NCBI RefSeq assembly: GCF_051401765.1
Contig: NW_027480449.1
Span: 4,092,001-4,156,000 of the forward strand
Direction of reading: 5' to 3'
From: Calliopsis andreniformis
Taxonomy: Eukaryota > Arthropoda > Insecta > Hymenoptera > Andrenidae
Length of the DNA: 64,000 bases
The translations under genes were made by a program, and so were the position numbers. Positions 1 to 14,200 of the stretch are shown piece by piece. How positions within the stretch are numbered: position 1 is the stretch's first letter; every line of letters starts with the position of its first letter. The notes beneath the pieces were generated by a model that saw nothing but the letters and a program-made list of their open reading frames with translations, was not told the origin of the DNA and did no database searches.

Positions 1-338
1 GAAGATTGAGGATTGAGGATTGAGGATTGAGGATTGAGGATTGAGGATTGAGGATTGAGGATTGCGGATTGAAGATTGAGGATTGAGGATTGAGGATTAA
101 ACGTTGAGTATTGAGGATTGAAGATTGAGGATTGATGATTGAGGATTGAGGATTGGGGATTGAGGATTGAGGATTGAGTATTGAAGATTGAGGATTGATG
201 ATTGAGGATTGAGGATTGAGGATTGAGGATTGAGTAATGGCGATTGAGGATTGAAGATTGAGGATTGACGATTCAGGATTAATGATTGAGTATTGAGGAT
301 TGAAGATTGAGAATTGAGGATTGAGGATTGAACATTGA

Positions 339-484
339 GGACTGAGTGTTGAGGGTTGAGTGATGAGAATTGATGTTTGTGGATAGAGATTTGAAGATTG
401 CAGATTGGGTGTTGAGTATTGAAAACTGTGAATTGAGGATATTCTATTGGGGATTGAGGATTGACATCTGATTCTTGAGGACTG
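339..484 (+). repeat. Landmark cassette 1, type A
   Basis: This is the most divergent recurring stretch in the array: about 21 units still in 7-base phase, with TGGATAGAGATT at 380. Type A has CAGATTGGGTGTTGAG, AAAACTGTGAATTGAGG and CTATTGGGG. This copy ends in GACATCTGATTCTTGAGG, shared only with the copy at 20,289. Confidence 0.88.
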
Positions 485-3400
485 AGGGCTGAAGATTCAG
501 GATTCAGGATTGAGGATTCAGAATTGTGGTTTGAGGACTGAGGATTGAGGATTGAAGATTGAGTATTGGGGGTTGAGGATTGAGGATTGAGGATTGAGGA
601 TTGAGGATGAGGGCTGAGGGTTGAAGATTGAGGTTTGAGGACTCAGGACTGAGGATTGAGGATTGAGAATTCAGGATCGAGGATTGAGGATTGAAGATTG
701 AGGATGGTGTATTGAGGATTGGACAATGAGCATGGAGGATGGGCGATTGAGGATTGAGGATTGAAGATTGAGTATTCAGGATTGGAAATTGACGATTGAG
801 GATTGAGGATTGATGATTGAGGATTGAGGATTGAGGATTGAGGATTGAAGATTCAGTATTGAGGATTGAAGATTGAGGATTGAGGTTTGAGGATTGAGGA
901 TTGAGGATTGAGGATTCAGGATTGAGGATTCAAGATTGAGGATTCATGATTGTGGTTCGAGGACAGAGGATTGAGGCTTGAGGATTGAGGATTGAGGATT
1001 GAGCATTGAGGATTGAGGATTGAGGATTGAATATTGAATATTGATGATTGAAGGTTGAGGATTGAGGATTGAGGGTTATGGATTCAGGACGTGGACTGAG
1101 GGCTGAGTATTGATGTTTGAGGTCTGAGGATTGAGGATAGAGGATTGAGAATTGAGGATTGAGGATTGAGGATTGAAGATTGAGGATTGGGTATTGAGGA
1201 TTGAAGAATGAGGACTGTGGATTGAGGATTGAGGATTGAGGATTGAAGATTGAGTATTGAGGATTGAAGATTGAGGATTGAGGATTGAGGATTGAGGATT
1301 GAGGATTGAGGATTGAGGATTGATGATTGAGGATTGAGGATTGAAGATTGAGTATTGAGGATTGAAGATTGAGTATTGAGGATTGATGATTGAGGATTGA
1401 GGATTGAGGATTGAGGATTGATGTTTGAGGTCTGAGGATTGAGGATAGAGGATTGAGAATTGAGGATTGAGGATTGAGGATTGAGGATTCAGGATTGAGG
1501 TCTGAAGATTGAATATTGATGATTGAATTTTGAGGATTGGGGATTGAGGGATGTGGATTGGGGACCAGGACTGAGGGTTGAGTATTGACGTTTGAGGTCT
1601 GAGGATTGAGGATTGAGGATTGAGGATTGAGGATTGAGGATTGAGGACTGAGGATTGAAGATTGAGGATTGAGGGTTGAGGATTAAAGGTTGAGCATTGA
1701 GGATTGAAGATTGAGGATTGATGATTGAGGATTGAGGATTGAGGATTGAGGATTGAGGACTGAATATTGAAGATTGAGGATTGAGGATTGAGTATTTAAG
1801 ATTGAGGATTGGGTATTGAGGATTGAACAATGAGGATTGAGGACTGTGGATTGAGGATTGAGGATAGAGGATTGAAGATTGAGTATTGAAGATTGAAGAT
1901 TGAGGATTGAGGATTGACGATTGAGGATTGAGGATTGAGGATTGAGGATTGATGATTGAGGATTGAGGATTGAATATTGAGTATTGAGGATTGAAGATTG
2001 AGGATTGAGGATTGACGATTGAGGATTGAGGATTGAGGATTGAGGATTGAGGATTGAGGATTGAGGATTGAGGATTGAGGATTGAGGATTGAGGATTGAG
2101 GATTGAGGATTGACGATTGAGTATTGAGGATTGAAGATTGAGGATTGAGGATTGAGGATTGAGGATTGAGGATTGAGGATTTAAGATTGAGGATTGGGTA
2201 TTGAGGATTGAACATTGAGGATTAAGGATTGAGGGTTGAGGATTGAGGATTGAGGATTGAAGATTCAGTATTGAGGATTGAAGATTGAGGATTGAGGTTT
2301 GAGGATTGACGATTGAGGATTGAGGATTCAGGATTGAGGATTCAGGATTGTGGTTCGAGGACAGAGGATTGAGGCTTGAGGATTGAGGATTGAGGATTGA
2401 GGATTGAGGATTGAGGATTGAGGATTGAGGATTGAGGATTGGGTATTGAGGATTGAACATTGAGGATTGAGGATTGAGGATTGAGGATTGAGTATTGGGG
2501 ATTACGGATTGAACATTGAGGATTGAGGATTGAGGATTGAGGATTGAGGACTGTAGATTGAATATTGATGATTGAAGATTGATGATTGAGGATTGAGAGT
2601 CGTGGATTGAGGACGAGGACTGAGGGTTGAGTATTGATGTCTGAGGTCTGAGGATTGAGGATTGAGGATTGAGAATTGAGGATTGAGGATTGAGGATTGA
2701 AGATTGAGGATTGGGTATTGAGGATTGAAGAATTAGGATTGAGGATTGAGGATTGAGGATTGAGGATTGAAGGTTGAGTATTGAGGATTGAAGATTGAGG
2801 ATTGAGGACTGAGGATTGAGGATTGAGGATTGAGGATTGAGGATTGAGGTTTGAGGATTGAGGATTGAAGATTGAGTATTGAGGATTGAAGATTGAGGAT
2901 TTTGGATTGAGGATTGAGGATTGAGTATTGAAGATTGAGGATTGGGGATTGAGGACTGACGATTGAGGATTGAGTATTGAGGATTGAGAATTGAGGATTG
3001 AGGATTGAGGATTGAGGATTGAGGATTGAGGATTGAGGATTGAGGATTGGGTATTGAGGATTGAACATTGAGGATTGAGGATTGAGGATTGAGGATTGAG
3101 TATTGGGGATTGCGGATTGAACATTGAGGATTGAGGATTGTGGATAGAGGACTGAGGATTGAGGATTGAGGATTGAGAGTTGAGGATTGAGGGTTGAGGA
3201 TTGAAGATTGAGGATTGGGTATTGAGGATTGAAGAATGAGCATTGACGATTGGGGATTGAGGATTGAGGATTGAAGATTGAGGATTGAGGATTGAGGTTT
3301 GAGGATTGAAGATTGAGTATTGAGGGTTGAAGATTGAGGATTGAGGATTGAGGATTGAGGATTGAGGATTGAAGATTGAATATTGATGATTGAAGGTTGA

Positions 3401-3959
3401 GGAATGAGGATTGAGGGTTGTGGATTGAGGACGAGGACTGAGGGTTGAGTATTTATGTTTGAGGCCTGAGGATTGAGGATAGAGGATTGAGAATTGAGGA
3501 TTGAGGATTGAGGATTGAAGATTGAGGATTGGGTATTGAGAATTGAAGAATGAGAACTGAGGATTGAGGATTGAGGATTGAGGATTGAGGATTGAAGACT
3601 GAGTATTGAGGATTGAAGATTGAGGATTGAGGATTGAGGATTGAGGATTGAGGATTGAGGATTGAGGATTGAGGATTGAGGGTTGCGGATTGAAGATTGA
3701 GGATTGAGGATTGAGGATTAAATGTTGAGTATTGAGGATTGAAGATTGAGGATTGATGATTGAGGATTGAGGATTGAGGATTGAGGATTGAGGATTGAGT
3801 ATTGAAGATTGAGGATTGATGATTGAGGATTGAGGATTGAGGATTGAGGATTGAGTATTGGGGATTGAGGATTGAAGATTGAGTATTGAGGATTGAGGAT
3901 TAATGATTGAGTATTGAGGATTGAAGATTGAGAATTGAGGATTGAGGATTGAACATTGA

Positions 3960-4105
3960 GGACTGAGTGTTGAGGGTTGAGTGATGAGAATTGATGTTTG
4001 TGGATAGAGATTTGAAGATTGCAGATTGGGTGTTGAGTATTGAAAACTGTGAATTAAGGATATTCTATGGGGATTGAGGATTGACAACTGATTGTTGAGG
4101 ACTGA
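3960..4105 (+). repeat. Landmark cassette 2, type A'
   Basis: Anchor at 4,001. Type A' has GAATTAAGG and a one-base deletion giving CTATGGGG, which shifts the 7-base phase. Identical in kind to 9,145, 15,093 and 23,903. Confidence 0.88.
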
Positions 4106-4545
4106 GGGCTGAAGATTGAGGATTCAGGATTGAGGATTCAGAATTGTGGTTTGAGGACTGAGGATTGAAGGTTGAAGATTGAGTATTGGGGGTTGAGGAT
4201 TGAGGATTGAGGATTGAGGATTGAGGATGAGGGTTGAGGGTTGAAGATTGAGGTTTGAGGACTCAGGACTGAGGATTGAGGATTGAGAATTGAGGATTGA
4301 GGATTGAGGATTGAAGATTGAGGATGGGGTATTGAGGATTGAAGAATGAGGATGGAGGATGGGCGATTGAGGAATGAGGATTGCAGATTGAGTATTCAGG
4401 ATTGGAAATTGACAATTGAGGATTGAGGATTGAGGATCGAGGATTGAGGATTGAGGATTGAAGATTGAGTATTGAGGATTGAAGATTGAGGATTCAGGAT
4501 TGAGGATTGAGGATTGAGGATCGAGAATTGAAGATTGAGGATTGG

Positions 4546-4691
4546 GGACTGAGTGTTGAGGGTTGAGTGATGTGGATTGATGTTTGTGGATAGAGATTTG
4601 AAGATTGCAGATTGAGTATTGAGTATTGAAACCTGTGAATTGAGGATATTCTATTGGGGATTGAGGATTGACAACTGATTGTTGAGGACTG
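4546..4691 (+). repeat. Landmark cassette 3, type B
   Basis: Anchor at 4,587. Type B has GATGTGGATTGATG on the left, GAGTATTGAAACCTGTG in the middle and CTATTGGGG. It lies 586 bp after cassette 2. Confidence 0.88.
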
Positions 4692-7600
4692 AGGGCTGAA
4701 GATTGAGGATTCAGGATTGAGGATTCAGAATTGAGGTTTGAGGACTGAGGATTGAGGATTGAGGATTGAGGATTAAGGATTGAGGATTGAGGATTGAAGA
4801 TTCAGTATTGAGGATTGAAGATTGAGGATTGAGGTTTGAGGATTGACGATTGAGGATTGAGGATTCAGGATTGAGGATTCAGGATTGAGGATTCAGGATT
4901 GTGGTTCGAGGACAGAGGATTGAGGCTTGAGGATTGAGGATTGAGGATTGAGGATTGAGTATTGAGGATTTCAGATTGAGGATTGGGTATTGAGGATTGA
5001 ACATTGAGGATTGAGGATTGAGGATTGAGGATTGAGTATTGGGGATTGCGGTCTGAACATTGAGGATTGAGGATTGAGGATTGAGGACTGAAGATTGAAT
5101 ATTGATGATTGAAGATTGATGATTGAGGATTGAGAGTCGTGGATTGAGGACGAGGACTGAGGGTTGAGTATTGATGTCTGAGGTCTGAGGATTGAGGATT
5201 GAGGATTGAGAATTGAGGATTGAGGATTGACGACTGAAGATTGAGGATTGGGTATTGAGGATTGAAGAATGAGGATTGAGGATTGAGGATTGAGGATTGA
5301 GGATTGAAGGTTGAGTATTGAGGATTGAAGATTGAGGATTGAGGACTGAGGATTGAGGATTGAGGATTGAGGATTGAGGATTGATGGCTGAAGATTGAGG
5401 ATTGAGGATTGAGGATCGAGGATTGAAGATTGAAGATTGGGTATTGAGGATTGAACATTGAGTATTGAGGATTGAGGTTTGAGGATTGAGGATTGAGGAT
5501 TGAGGATTGAATATTGAATATTGATGATTGAAGGTTAAGGATTGAGGATTGAGGGTTATGGATTCAGGACGAGGACTGAGGGTTGAGTATTGATGTTTGA
5601 GGTCTGAGGATTGAGGATAGAGTATTGAGAATTGAGGATTGAGGATTGAGGATTGAAGATTGAGGATTGGGTATTGAGGATTGAAGAATGAGGACTGTGG
5701 ATTGAGGATTGAGGATTGAGGATTGAAGATTGAGTATTGAGGATTGAAGATTGAGGATTGAGGATTGAGGATTGAGGATTGAGGATTGAGGATTGAGGAT
5801 TGATGATTGAGGATTGAGGATTGAAGATAGAGTATTGAGGATTGAAGATTGAGGATTGAGGATTGACGATTGAGGATTGAGGATTGAGGATTGAGGATTG
5901 AGGATTGATGTTTGAGGTCTGAGGATTGAGGAAAGAGGATTGAGAATTGACGATTGAGGATTGAGGATTGAGGATTCAGGATTGAGGATTCAGGATTGAG
6001 GTTCAGGATTGTGGTTCGAGGACAGAGGATTGAGGCTTGAGGATTGAGGATTGAGGATTGAGGATTGAGGATTGAGGATTGAGGATTGAGGATTTAAGAT
6101 TGAGGATTGAGTATTGAGGATTGAACAATGAGGATTGAGGATTGAGGATTGAGGATTGAGGTCTGAAGATTGAATATTGATGATTGAAGATTGAGGATTG
6201 GGGATTGAGGGATGTGGATTGGGGACCAGGACTGAGGGTGGAGTATTGACGTTTGAGGTCTGAGGATTGAGGATTGAGGATTGAGGATTGAGGATTGAGG
6301 ACTGAGGACTGAAGATTGAGGATTGAGGGTTGAGGATTAAAGGTTGAGCATTGAGGATTGAAGATTGAGGATTGATGATTGAGGATTGAGGATTGAGGAT
6401 TGAGGATTGAGGATTGAGTATTGGGGATTGCGGATTGAACATTGAGGATTGAGGATTGAGGATAGAGGACTGAGGATTGAGGATTGAGGATTGAGAGTTG
6501 TGGATTGAGGGTTGAGGATTGAAGATTGAGGATTGGGTATTGAGGATTGAAGAATGAGCATTGACGATTGAGGATTGAGGATTGAGGATTGAGGATTGAG
6601 AATTGCGGATTGAAGATTGAGGATTGAGGATTGAGGACTGAGGACTGAAGATTGAGGATTGAGGGTTGAGGATTGAATATTGAGTATTGAGGATTGAAGA
6701 TTGAGGATTGAGGATTGACGATTGAGGATTGAGGATTGAGGATTGAGGATTGAGGATTGAGGATTGAGGATTGAGGATTGAGGATTGAGGATTGAGGATT
6801 GAGGATTGAGGATTGACGATTGAGTATTGAGGATTGAAGATTGAGGATTGAGGATTGAGGATTGAGGATTGAGGATTGAGGATTGAGGATTGAGGATTGA
6901 GTATTGGGGATTGCGGATTGAACATTGAGGATTGAGGATTGAGGATAGAGGACTGAGGATTGAGGATTGAGGATTGAGAGTTGTGGATTGAGGGTTGAGG
7001 ATTGAAGATTGAGGATTGGGTATTGAGGATTGAAGAATGAGCATTGACGATTGAGGATTGACGATTGAGGATTGAGGATTGAGGATTGAGGATTGATGAT
7101 TGAGGATTGAGGATTGAATATTGAGTATTGAGGATTGAAGATTGAGGATTGAGGATTGACGATTGAGGATTGAGGATTGAGGATTGAGGATTGAGGATTG
7201 AGGATTGAGGATTGAGGATTGAGGATTGAGGATTGAGGATTGAGGATTGAGGATTGACGATTGAGTATTGAGGATTGAAGATTGAGGATTGAGGATTGAG
7301 GATTGAGGATTGAGGATTGAGGATTTAAGATTGAGGATTGGGTATTGAGGATTGAACATTGAGGATTAAGGATTGAGGGTTGAGGATTGAGGATTGAGGA
7401 TTGAAGATTCAGTATTGAGGATTGAAGATTGAGGATTGAGGTTTGAGGATTGACGATTGAGGATTGAGGATTCAGGATTGAGGATTCAGGATTGTGGTTC
7501 GAGGACAGAGGATTGAGGCTTGAGGATTGAGGATTGAGGATTGAGGATTGAGGATTGAGGATTGAGGATTGAGGATTGAGGATTGGGTATTGAGGATTGA

Positions 7601-9103
7601 ACATTGAGGATTGAGGATTGAGGATTGAGGATTGAGTATTGGGGATTACGGATTGAATATTGAGGATTGAGGATTGAGGATTGAGGATTGAGGACTGTAG
7701 ATTGAATATTGATGATTGAAGATTGATGATTGAGGATTGAGAGTCGTGGATTGAGGACGAGGACTGAGGGTTGAGTATTGATGTCTGAGGTCTGAGGATT
7801 GAGGATTGAGGATTGAGAATTGAGGATTGAGGATTGAGGATTGAAGATTGAGGATTGGGTATTGAGGATTGAAGAATTAGGATTGAGGATTGAGGATTGA
7901 GGATTGAGGATTGAAGGTTGAGTATTGAGGATTGAAGATTGAGGATTGAGGACTGAGGATTGAGGATTGAGGATTGAGGATTGAGGATTGAGGTTTGAGG
8001 ATTGAGGATTGAAGATTGAGTATTGAGGATTGAAGATTGAGGATTTTGGATTGAGGATTGAGGATTGAGTATTGAAGATTGAGGATTGGGGATTGAGGAC
8101 TGACGATTGAGGATTGAGTATTGAGGATTGAGAATTGAGGATTGAGGATTGAGGATTGAGGATTGAGGATTGAGGATTGAGGATTGAGGATTGGGTATTG
8201 AGGATTGAACATTCAGGATTGAGGATTGAGGATTGAGGATTGAGTATTGGGGATTGCGGATTGAACATTGAGGATTGAGGATTGTGGATAGAGGACTGAG
8301 GATTGAGGATTGAGGATTGAGAGTTGAGGATTGAGGGTTGAGGATTGAAGATTGAGGATTGGGTATTGAGGATTGAAGAATGAGCATTGACGATTGGGGA
8401 TTGAGGATTGAGGATTGAAGATTGAGGATTGAGGATTGAGGTTTGAGGATTGAAGATTGAGTATTGAGGGTTGAAGATTGAGGATTGAGGATTGAGGATT
8501 GAGGATTGAGGATTGAAGATTGAATATTGATGATTGAAGGTTGAGGAATGAGGATTGAGGGTTGTGGATTGAGGACGAGGACTGAGGGTTGAGTATTTAT
8601 GTTTGAGGCCTGAGGATTGAGGATAGAGGATTGAGAATTGAGGATTGAGGATTGAGGATTGAAGATTGAGGATTGGGTATTGAGAATTGAAGAATGAGAA
8701 CTGAGGATTGAGGATTGAGGATTGAGGATTGAGGATTGAAGACTGAGTATTGAGGATTGAAGATTGAGGATTGAGGATTGAGGATTGAGGATTGAGGATT
8801 GAGGATTGAGGATTGAGGATTGAGGGTTGCGGATTGAAGATTGAGGATTGAGGATTGAGGATTAAATGTTGAGTATTGAGGATTGAAGATTGAGGATTGA
8901 TGATTGAGGATTGAGGATTGAGGATTGAGGATTGAGGATTGAGTATTGAAGATTGAGGATTGATGATTGAGGATTGAGGAATGAGGATTGAGGATTGAGT
9001 ATTGGGGATTGAGGATTGAAGATTGAGTATTGAGGATTGAGGATTAATGATTGAGTATTGAGGATTGAAGATTGAGAATTGAGGATTGAGGATTGAACAT
9101 TGA

Positions 9104-9249
9104 GGACTGAGTGTTGAGGGTTGAGTGATGAGAATTGATGTTTGTGGATAGAGATTTGAAGATTGCAGATTGGGTGTTGAGTATTGAAAACTGTGAATTA
9201 AGGATATTCTATGGGGATTGAGGATTGACAACTGATTGTTGAGGACTGA
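9104..9249 (+). repeat. Landmark cassette 4, type A'
   Basis: Anchor at 9,145, offset 5,144 from cassette 2. Confidence 0.88.
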
Positions 9250-9614
9250 GGGCTGAAGATTGAGGATTCAGGATTGAGGATTCAGAATTGTGGTTTGAGG
9301 ACTGAGGATTGAAGGTTGAAGATTGAGTATTGGGGGTTGAGGATTGAGGATTGAGGATTGAGGATTGAGGATGAGGGTTGAGGGTTGAAGATTGAGGTTT
9401 GAGGACTCAGGACTGAGGATTGAGGATTGAGAATTGAGGATTGAGGATTGAGGATTGAAGATTGAGGATGGGGTATTGAGGATTGAAGAATGAGGATGGA
9501 GGATGGGCGATTGAGGAATGAGGATTGCAGATTGAGTATTCAGGATTGGAAATTGACAATTGAGGATTGAGGATTGAGGATCGAGGATTGAGGATTGAGG
9601 ATTGAAGATTGAGT

Positions 9615-10411
9615 ATTGAGGATTGAAGATTGAGGATTCAGGATTGAGGATTGAGGATTGAGGATCGAGAATTGAAGATTGAGGATTGGGGACTGAGTGT
9701 TGAGGGTTGAGTGATGTGGATTGATGTTTGTGGATAGAGATTTGAAGATTGCAGATTGAGTATTGAGTATTGAAACCTGTGAATTGAGGATATTCTATTG
9801 GGGATTGAGGATTGACAACTGATTGTTGAGGACTGAGGGCTGAAGATTGAGGATTCAGGATTGAGGATTCAGAATTGAGGTTTGAGGACTGAGGATTGAG
9901 GATTGAGGATTGAGGATTAAGGATTGAGGATTGAGGATTGAAGATTCAGTATTGAGGATTGAAGATTGAGGATTGAGGTTTGAGGATTGACGATTGAGGA
10001 TTGAGGATTCAGGATTGAGGATTCAGGATTGAGGATTCAGGATTGTGGTTCGAGGACAGAGGATTGAGGCTTGAGGATTGAGGATTGAGGATTGAGGATT
10101 GAGTATTGAGGATTTCAGATTGAGGATTGGGTATTGAGGATTGAACATTGAGGATTGAGGATTGAGGATTGAGGATTGAGTATTGGGGATTGCGGTCTGA
10201 ACATTGAGGATTAAGGATTGAGGATTGAGGACTGAAGATTGAATATTGATGATTGAAGATTGATGATTGAGGATTGAGAGTCGTGGATTGAGGACGAGGA
10301 CTGAGGGTTGAGTATTGATGTCTGAGGTCTGAGGATTGAGGATTGAGGATTGAGAATTGAGGATTGAGGATTGACGACTGAAGATTGAGGATTGGGTATT
10401 GAGGATTGAAG
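9615..10411. repeat. 797-bp tandem duplication, left copy
   Basis: This left copy matches 10,412-11,208 at a constant offset of 797 (landmark 9,731/10,528; GAGGATCGAGAATTG near 9,660/10,457). One difference noticed is TTAAGG near 10,211 against TTGAGG in the right copy. Because the duplication is found only in HOR copy b, it should be younger than the a/b/c amplification, unless it was lost elsewhere. Confidence 0.88.
9690..9835 (+). repeat. Landmark cassette 5, type B
   Basis: Anchor at 9,731; left member of the pair produced by the 797-bp duplication. Confidence 0.88.
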
Positions 10412-11208
10412 AATGAGGATTGAAGATTGAGGATTCAGGATTGAGGATTGAGGATTGAGGATCGAGAATTGAAGATTGAGGATTGGGGACTGAGTGTTGA
10501 GGGTTGAGTGATGTGGATTGATGTTTGTGGATAGAGATTTGAAGATTGCAGATTGAGTATTGAGTATTGAAACCTGTGAATTGAGGATATTCTATTGGGG
10601 ATTGAGGATTGACAACTGATTGTTGAGGACTGAGGGCTGAAGATTGAGGATTCAGGATTGAGGATTCAGAATTGAGGTTTGAGGACTGAGGATTGAGGAT
10701 TGAGGATTGAGGATTAAGGATTGAGGATTGAGGATTGAAGATTCAGTATTGAGGATTGAAGATTGAGGATTGAGGTTTGAGGATTGACGATTGAGGATTG
10801 AGGATTCAGGATTGAGGATTCAGGATTGAGGATTCAGGATTGTGGTTCGAGGACAGAGGATTGAGGCTTGAGGATTGAGGATTGAGGATTGAGGATTGAG
10901 TATTGAGGATTTCAGATTGAGGATTGGGTATTGAGGATTGAACATTGAGGATTGAGGATTGAGGATTGAGGATTGAGTATTGGGGATTGCGGTCTGAACA
11001 TTGAGGATTGAGGATTGAGGATTGAGGACTGAAGATTGAATATTGATGATTGAAGATTGATGATTGAGGATTGAGAGTCGTGGATTGAGGACGAGGACTG
11101 AGGGTTGAGTATTGATGTCTGAGGTCTGAGGATTGAGGATTGAGGATTGAGAATTGAGGATTGAGGATTGACGACTGAAGATTGAGGATTGGGTATTGAG
11201 GATTGAAG
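10412..11208. repeat. 797-bp tandem duplication, right copy
   Basis: Second copy of 9,615-10,411. The junction lies near 10,412-10,420, where an AGAATGA unit is followed directly by the run preceding the B cassette. The same run is preceded by GTATTGA in the left copy. Length is 113 units plus 6 bases, as expected for exchange between out-of-register but homologous positions that include a 6-base unit. Confidence 0.88.
10487..10632 (+). repeat. Landmark cassette 6, type B
   Basis: Anchor at 10,528; right member of the 797-bp duplication pair. Confidence 0.88.
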
Positions 11209-14200
11209 AATGAGGATTGAGGATTGAGGATTGAGGATTGAGGATTGAAGGTTGAGTATTGAGGATTGAAGATTGAGGATTGAGGACTGAGGATTGAGGA
11301 TTGAGGATTGAGGATTGAGGATTGAGGGCTGAAGATTGAGGATTGAGGATTGAGGATCGAGGATTGAAGATTGAAGATTGGGTATTGAGGATTGAACATT
11401 GAGTATTGAGGATTGAGGTTTGAGGATTGAGGATTGAGGATTGAGGATTGAATATTGAATATTGATGATTGAAGGTTGAGGATTGAGGATTGAGGGTTAT
11501 GGATTCAGGACGAGGACTGAGGGTTGAGTATTGATGTTTGAGGTCTGAGGATTGAGGATAGAGGATTGAGAATTGAGGATTGAGGATTGAGGATTGAAGA
11601 TTGAGGATTGGGTATTGAGGATTGAAGAATGAGGACTGTGGATTGAGGATTGAGGATTGAGGATTGAAGATTGAGTATTGAGGATTGAAGATTGAGGATT
11701 GAGGATTGAGGATTGAGGATTGAGGATTGAGGATTGAGGATTGATGATTGAGGATTGAGGATTGAAGATAGAGTATTGAGGATTGAAGATTGAGGATTGA
11801 GGATTGACGATTGAGGATTGAGGATTGAGGATTGAGGATTGAGGATTGATGTTTGAGGTCTGAGGATTGAGGAAAGAGGATTGAGAATTGACGATTGAGG
11901 ATTGAGGATTGAGGATTCAGGATTGAGGATTCAGGATTGAGGTTCAGGATTGTGGTTCGAGGACAGAGGATTGAGGCTTGAGGATTGAGGATTGAGGATT
12001 GAGGATTGAGGATTGAGGATTGAGGATTGAGGATTTAAGATTGAGGATTGAGTATTGAGGATTGAACAATGAGGATTGAGGATTGAGGATTGAGGATTGA
12101 GGTCTGAAGATTGAATATTGATGATTGAAGATTGAGGATTGGGGATTGAGGGATGTGGATTGGGGACCAGGACTGAGGGTGGAGTATTGACGTTTGAGGT
12201 CTGAGGATTGAGGATTGAGGATTGAGGATTGAGGATTGAGGACTGAGGACTGAAGATTGAGGATTGAGGGTTGAGGATTAAAGGTTGAGCATTGAGGATT
12301 GAAGATTGAGGATTGATGATTGAGGATTGAGGATTGAGGATTGAGGATTGAGGATTGAGTATTGGGGATTGCGGATTGAACATTGAGGATTGAGGATTGA
12401 GGATAGAGGACTGAGGATTGAGGATTGAGGATTGAGAGTTGTGGATTGAGGGTTGAGGATTGAAGATTGAGGATTGGGTATTGAGGATTGAAGAATGAGC
12501 ATTGACGATTGAGGATTGAGGATTGAGGATTGAGGATTGAGAATTGCGGATTGAAGATTGAGGATTGAGGATTGAGGACTGAGGACTGAAGATTGAGGAT
12601 TGAGGGTTGAGGATTGAATATTGAGTATTGAGGATTGAAGATTGAGGATTGAGGATTGACGATTGAGGATTGAGGATTGAGGATTGAGGATTGAGGATTG
12701 AGGATTGAGGATTGAGGATTGAGGATTGAGGATTGAGGATTGAGGATTGAGGATTGAGGATTGACGATTGAGTATTGAGGATTGAAGATTGAGGATTGAG
12801 GATTGAGGATTGAGGATTGAGGATTGAGGATTGAGGATTGAGGATTGAGTATTGGGGATTGCGGATTGAACATTGAGGATTGAGGATTGAGGATAGAGGA
12901 CTGAGGATTGAGGATTGAGGATTGAGAGTTGTGGATTGAGGGTTGAGGATTGAAGATTGAGGATTGGGTATTGAGGATTGAAGAATGAGCATTGACGATT
13001 GAGGATTGACGATTGAGGATTGAGGATTGAGGATTGAGGATTGATGATTGAGGATTGAGGATTGAATATTGAGTATTGAGGATTGAAGATTGAGGATTGA
13101 GGATTGACGATTGAGGATTGAGGATTGAGGATTGAGGATTGAGGATTGAGGATTGAGGATTGAGGATTGAGGATTGAGGATTGAGGATTGAGGATTGAGG
13201 ATTGACGATTGAGTATTGAGGATTGAAGATTGAGGATTGAGGATTGAGGATTGAGGATTGAGGATTGAGGATTTAAGATTGAGGATTGGGTATTGAGGAT
13301 TGAACATTGAGGATTAAGGATTGAGGGTTGAGGATTGAGGATTGAGGATTGAAGATTCAGTATTGAGGATTGAAGATTGAGGATTGAGGTTTGAGGATTG
13401 ACGATTGAGGATTGAGGATTCAGGATTGAGGATTCAGGATTGTGGTTCGAGGACAGAGGATTGAGGCTTGAGGATTGAGGATTGAGGATTGAGGATTGAG
13501 GATTGAGGATTGAGGATTGAGGATTGAGGATTGGGTATTGAGGATTGAACATTGAGGATTGAGGATTGAGGATTGAGGATTGAGTATTGGGGATTACGGA
13601 TTGAACATTGAGGATTGAGGATTGAGGATTGAGGATTGAGGACTGTAGATTGAATATTGATGATTGAAGATTGATGATTGAGGATTGAGAGTCGTGGATT
13701 GAGGACGAGGACTGAGGGTTGAGTATTGATGTCTGAGGTCTGAGGATTGAGGATTGAGGATTGAGAATTGAGGATTGAGGATTGAGGATTGAAGATTGAG
13801 GATTGGGTATTGAGGATTGAAGAATTAGGATTGAGGATTGAGGATTGAGGATTGAGGATTGAAGGTTGAGTATTGAGGATTGAAGATTGAGGATTGAGGA
13901 CTGAGGATTGAGGATTGAGGATTGAGGATTGAGGATTGAGGTTTGAGGATTGAGGATTGAAGATTGAGTATTGAGGATTGAAGATTGAGGATTTTGGATT
14001 GAGGATTGAGGATTGAGTATTGAAGATTGAGGATTGGGGATTGAGGACTGACGATTGAGGATTGAGTATTGAGGATTGAGAATTGAGGATTGAGGATTGA
14101 GGATTGAGGATTGAGGATTGAGGATTGAGGATTGAGGATTGGGTATTGAGGATTGAACATTCAGGATTGAGGATTGAGGATTGAGGATTGAGTATTGGGG

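Larger units (their letters stand above)
1..5760. repeat. ~20-kb-offset duplication, copy 1 (left-truncated)
   Basis: This segment matches 19,910-25,662 unit variant by unit variant. The offset is 19,909 from base 1 to about 3,550 and 19,902 afterwards, because copy 1 has one more consensus unit in the run near 3,560-3,595. Only scattered single-base differences were noticed, for example near 555, 1,395 and 5,535. The match is already under way at base 1, so the copy continues to the left of the window. Beyond about 5,760 the match breaks and resumes near 5,990-6,660 at offset 20,000. Confidence 0.9.
1905..7048. repeat. 5.1-kb HOR copy a
   Basis: First of three adjacent HOR copies. Bases from about 1,905 match bases from about 7,049 at a constant offset of 5,144, checked at many variant-rich points (for example 2,342/7,486, 2,733/7,877, 4,001/9,145 and 4,587/9,731). 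The 5,144-bp period is not a multiple of 7 because a few 6-base units lie inside it. The copy carries one A' and one B landmark cassette 586 bp apart. Confidence 0.88.
7049..12996. repeat. 5.9-kb HOR copy b, with private 797-bp insertion
   Basis: This is the second HOR copy, about 800 bp longer than copy a. It contains an extra tandem duplication of 797 bp that is absent from copies a, c and d. Downstream of that insertion the offset to copy a is 5,941 (5,144 + 797). The offset to copy c is 5,948 before the insertion and 5,150 after it. It has three landmark cassettes (9,145, 9,731 and 10,528) where the other copies have two. Confidence 0.88.

Noticed and set aside
339..484. Landmark cassette as a promoter, tRNA, small RNA or transposon remnant
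   Set aside because: It resolves into diverged heptamers in unbroken phase, has no inverted repeats or target duplication, and shows no cloverleaf or polymerase III box pattern that I could see.
6003..8387. Similarity of the S/P-rich heptad ILNPQSS to the RNA polymerase II CTD heptad or NANP-type antigen repeats
   Set aside because: The 7-residue period follows arithmetically from a 7-bp unit read three times (21 bases). The residues do not match those families.
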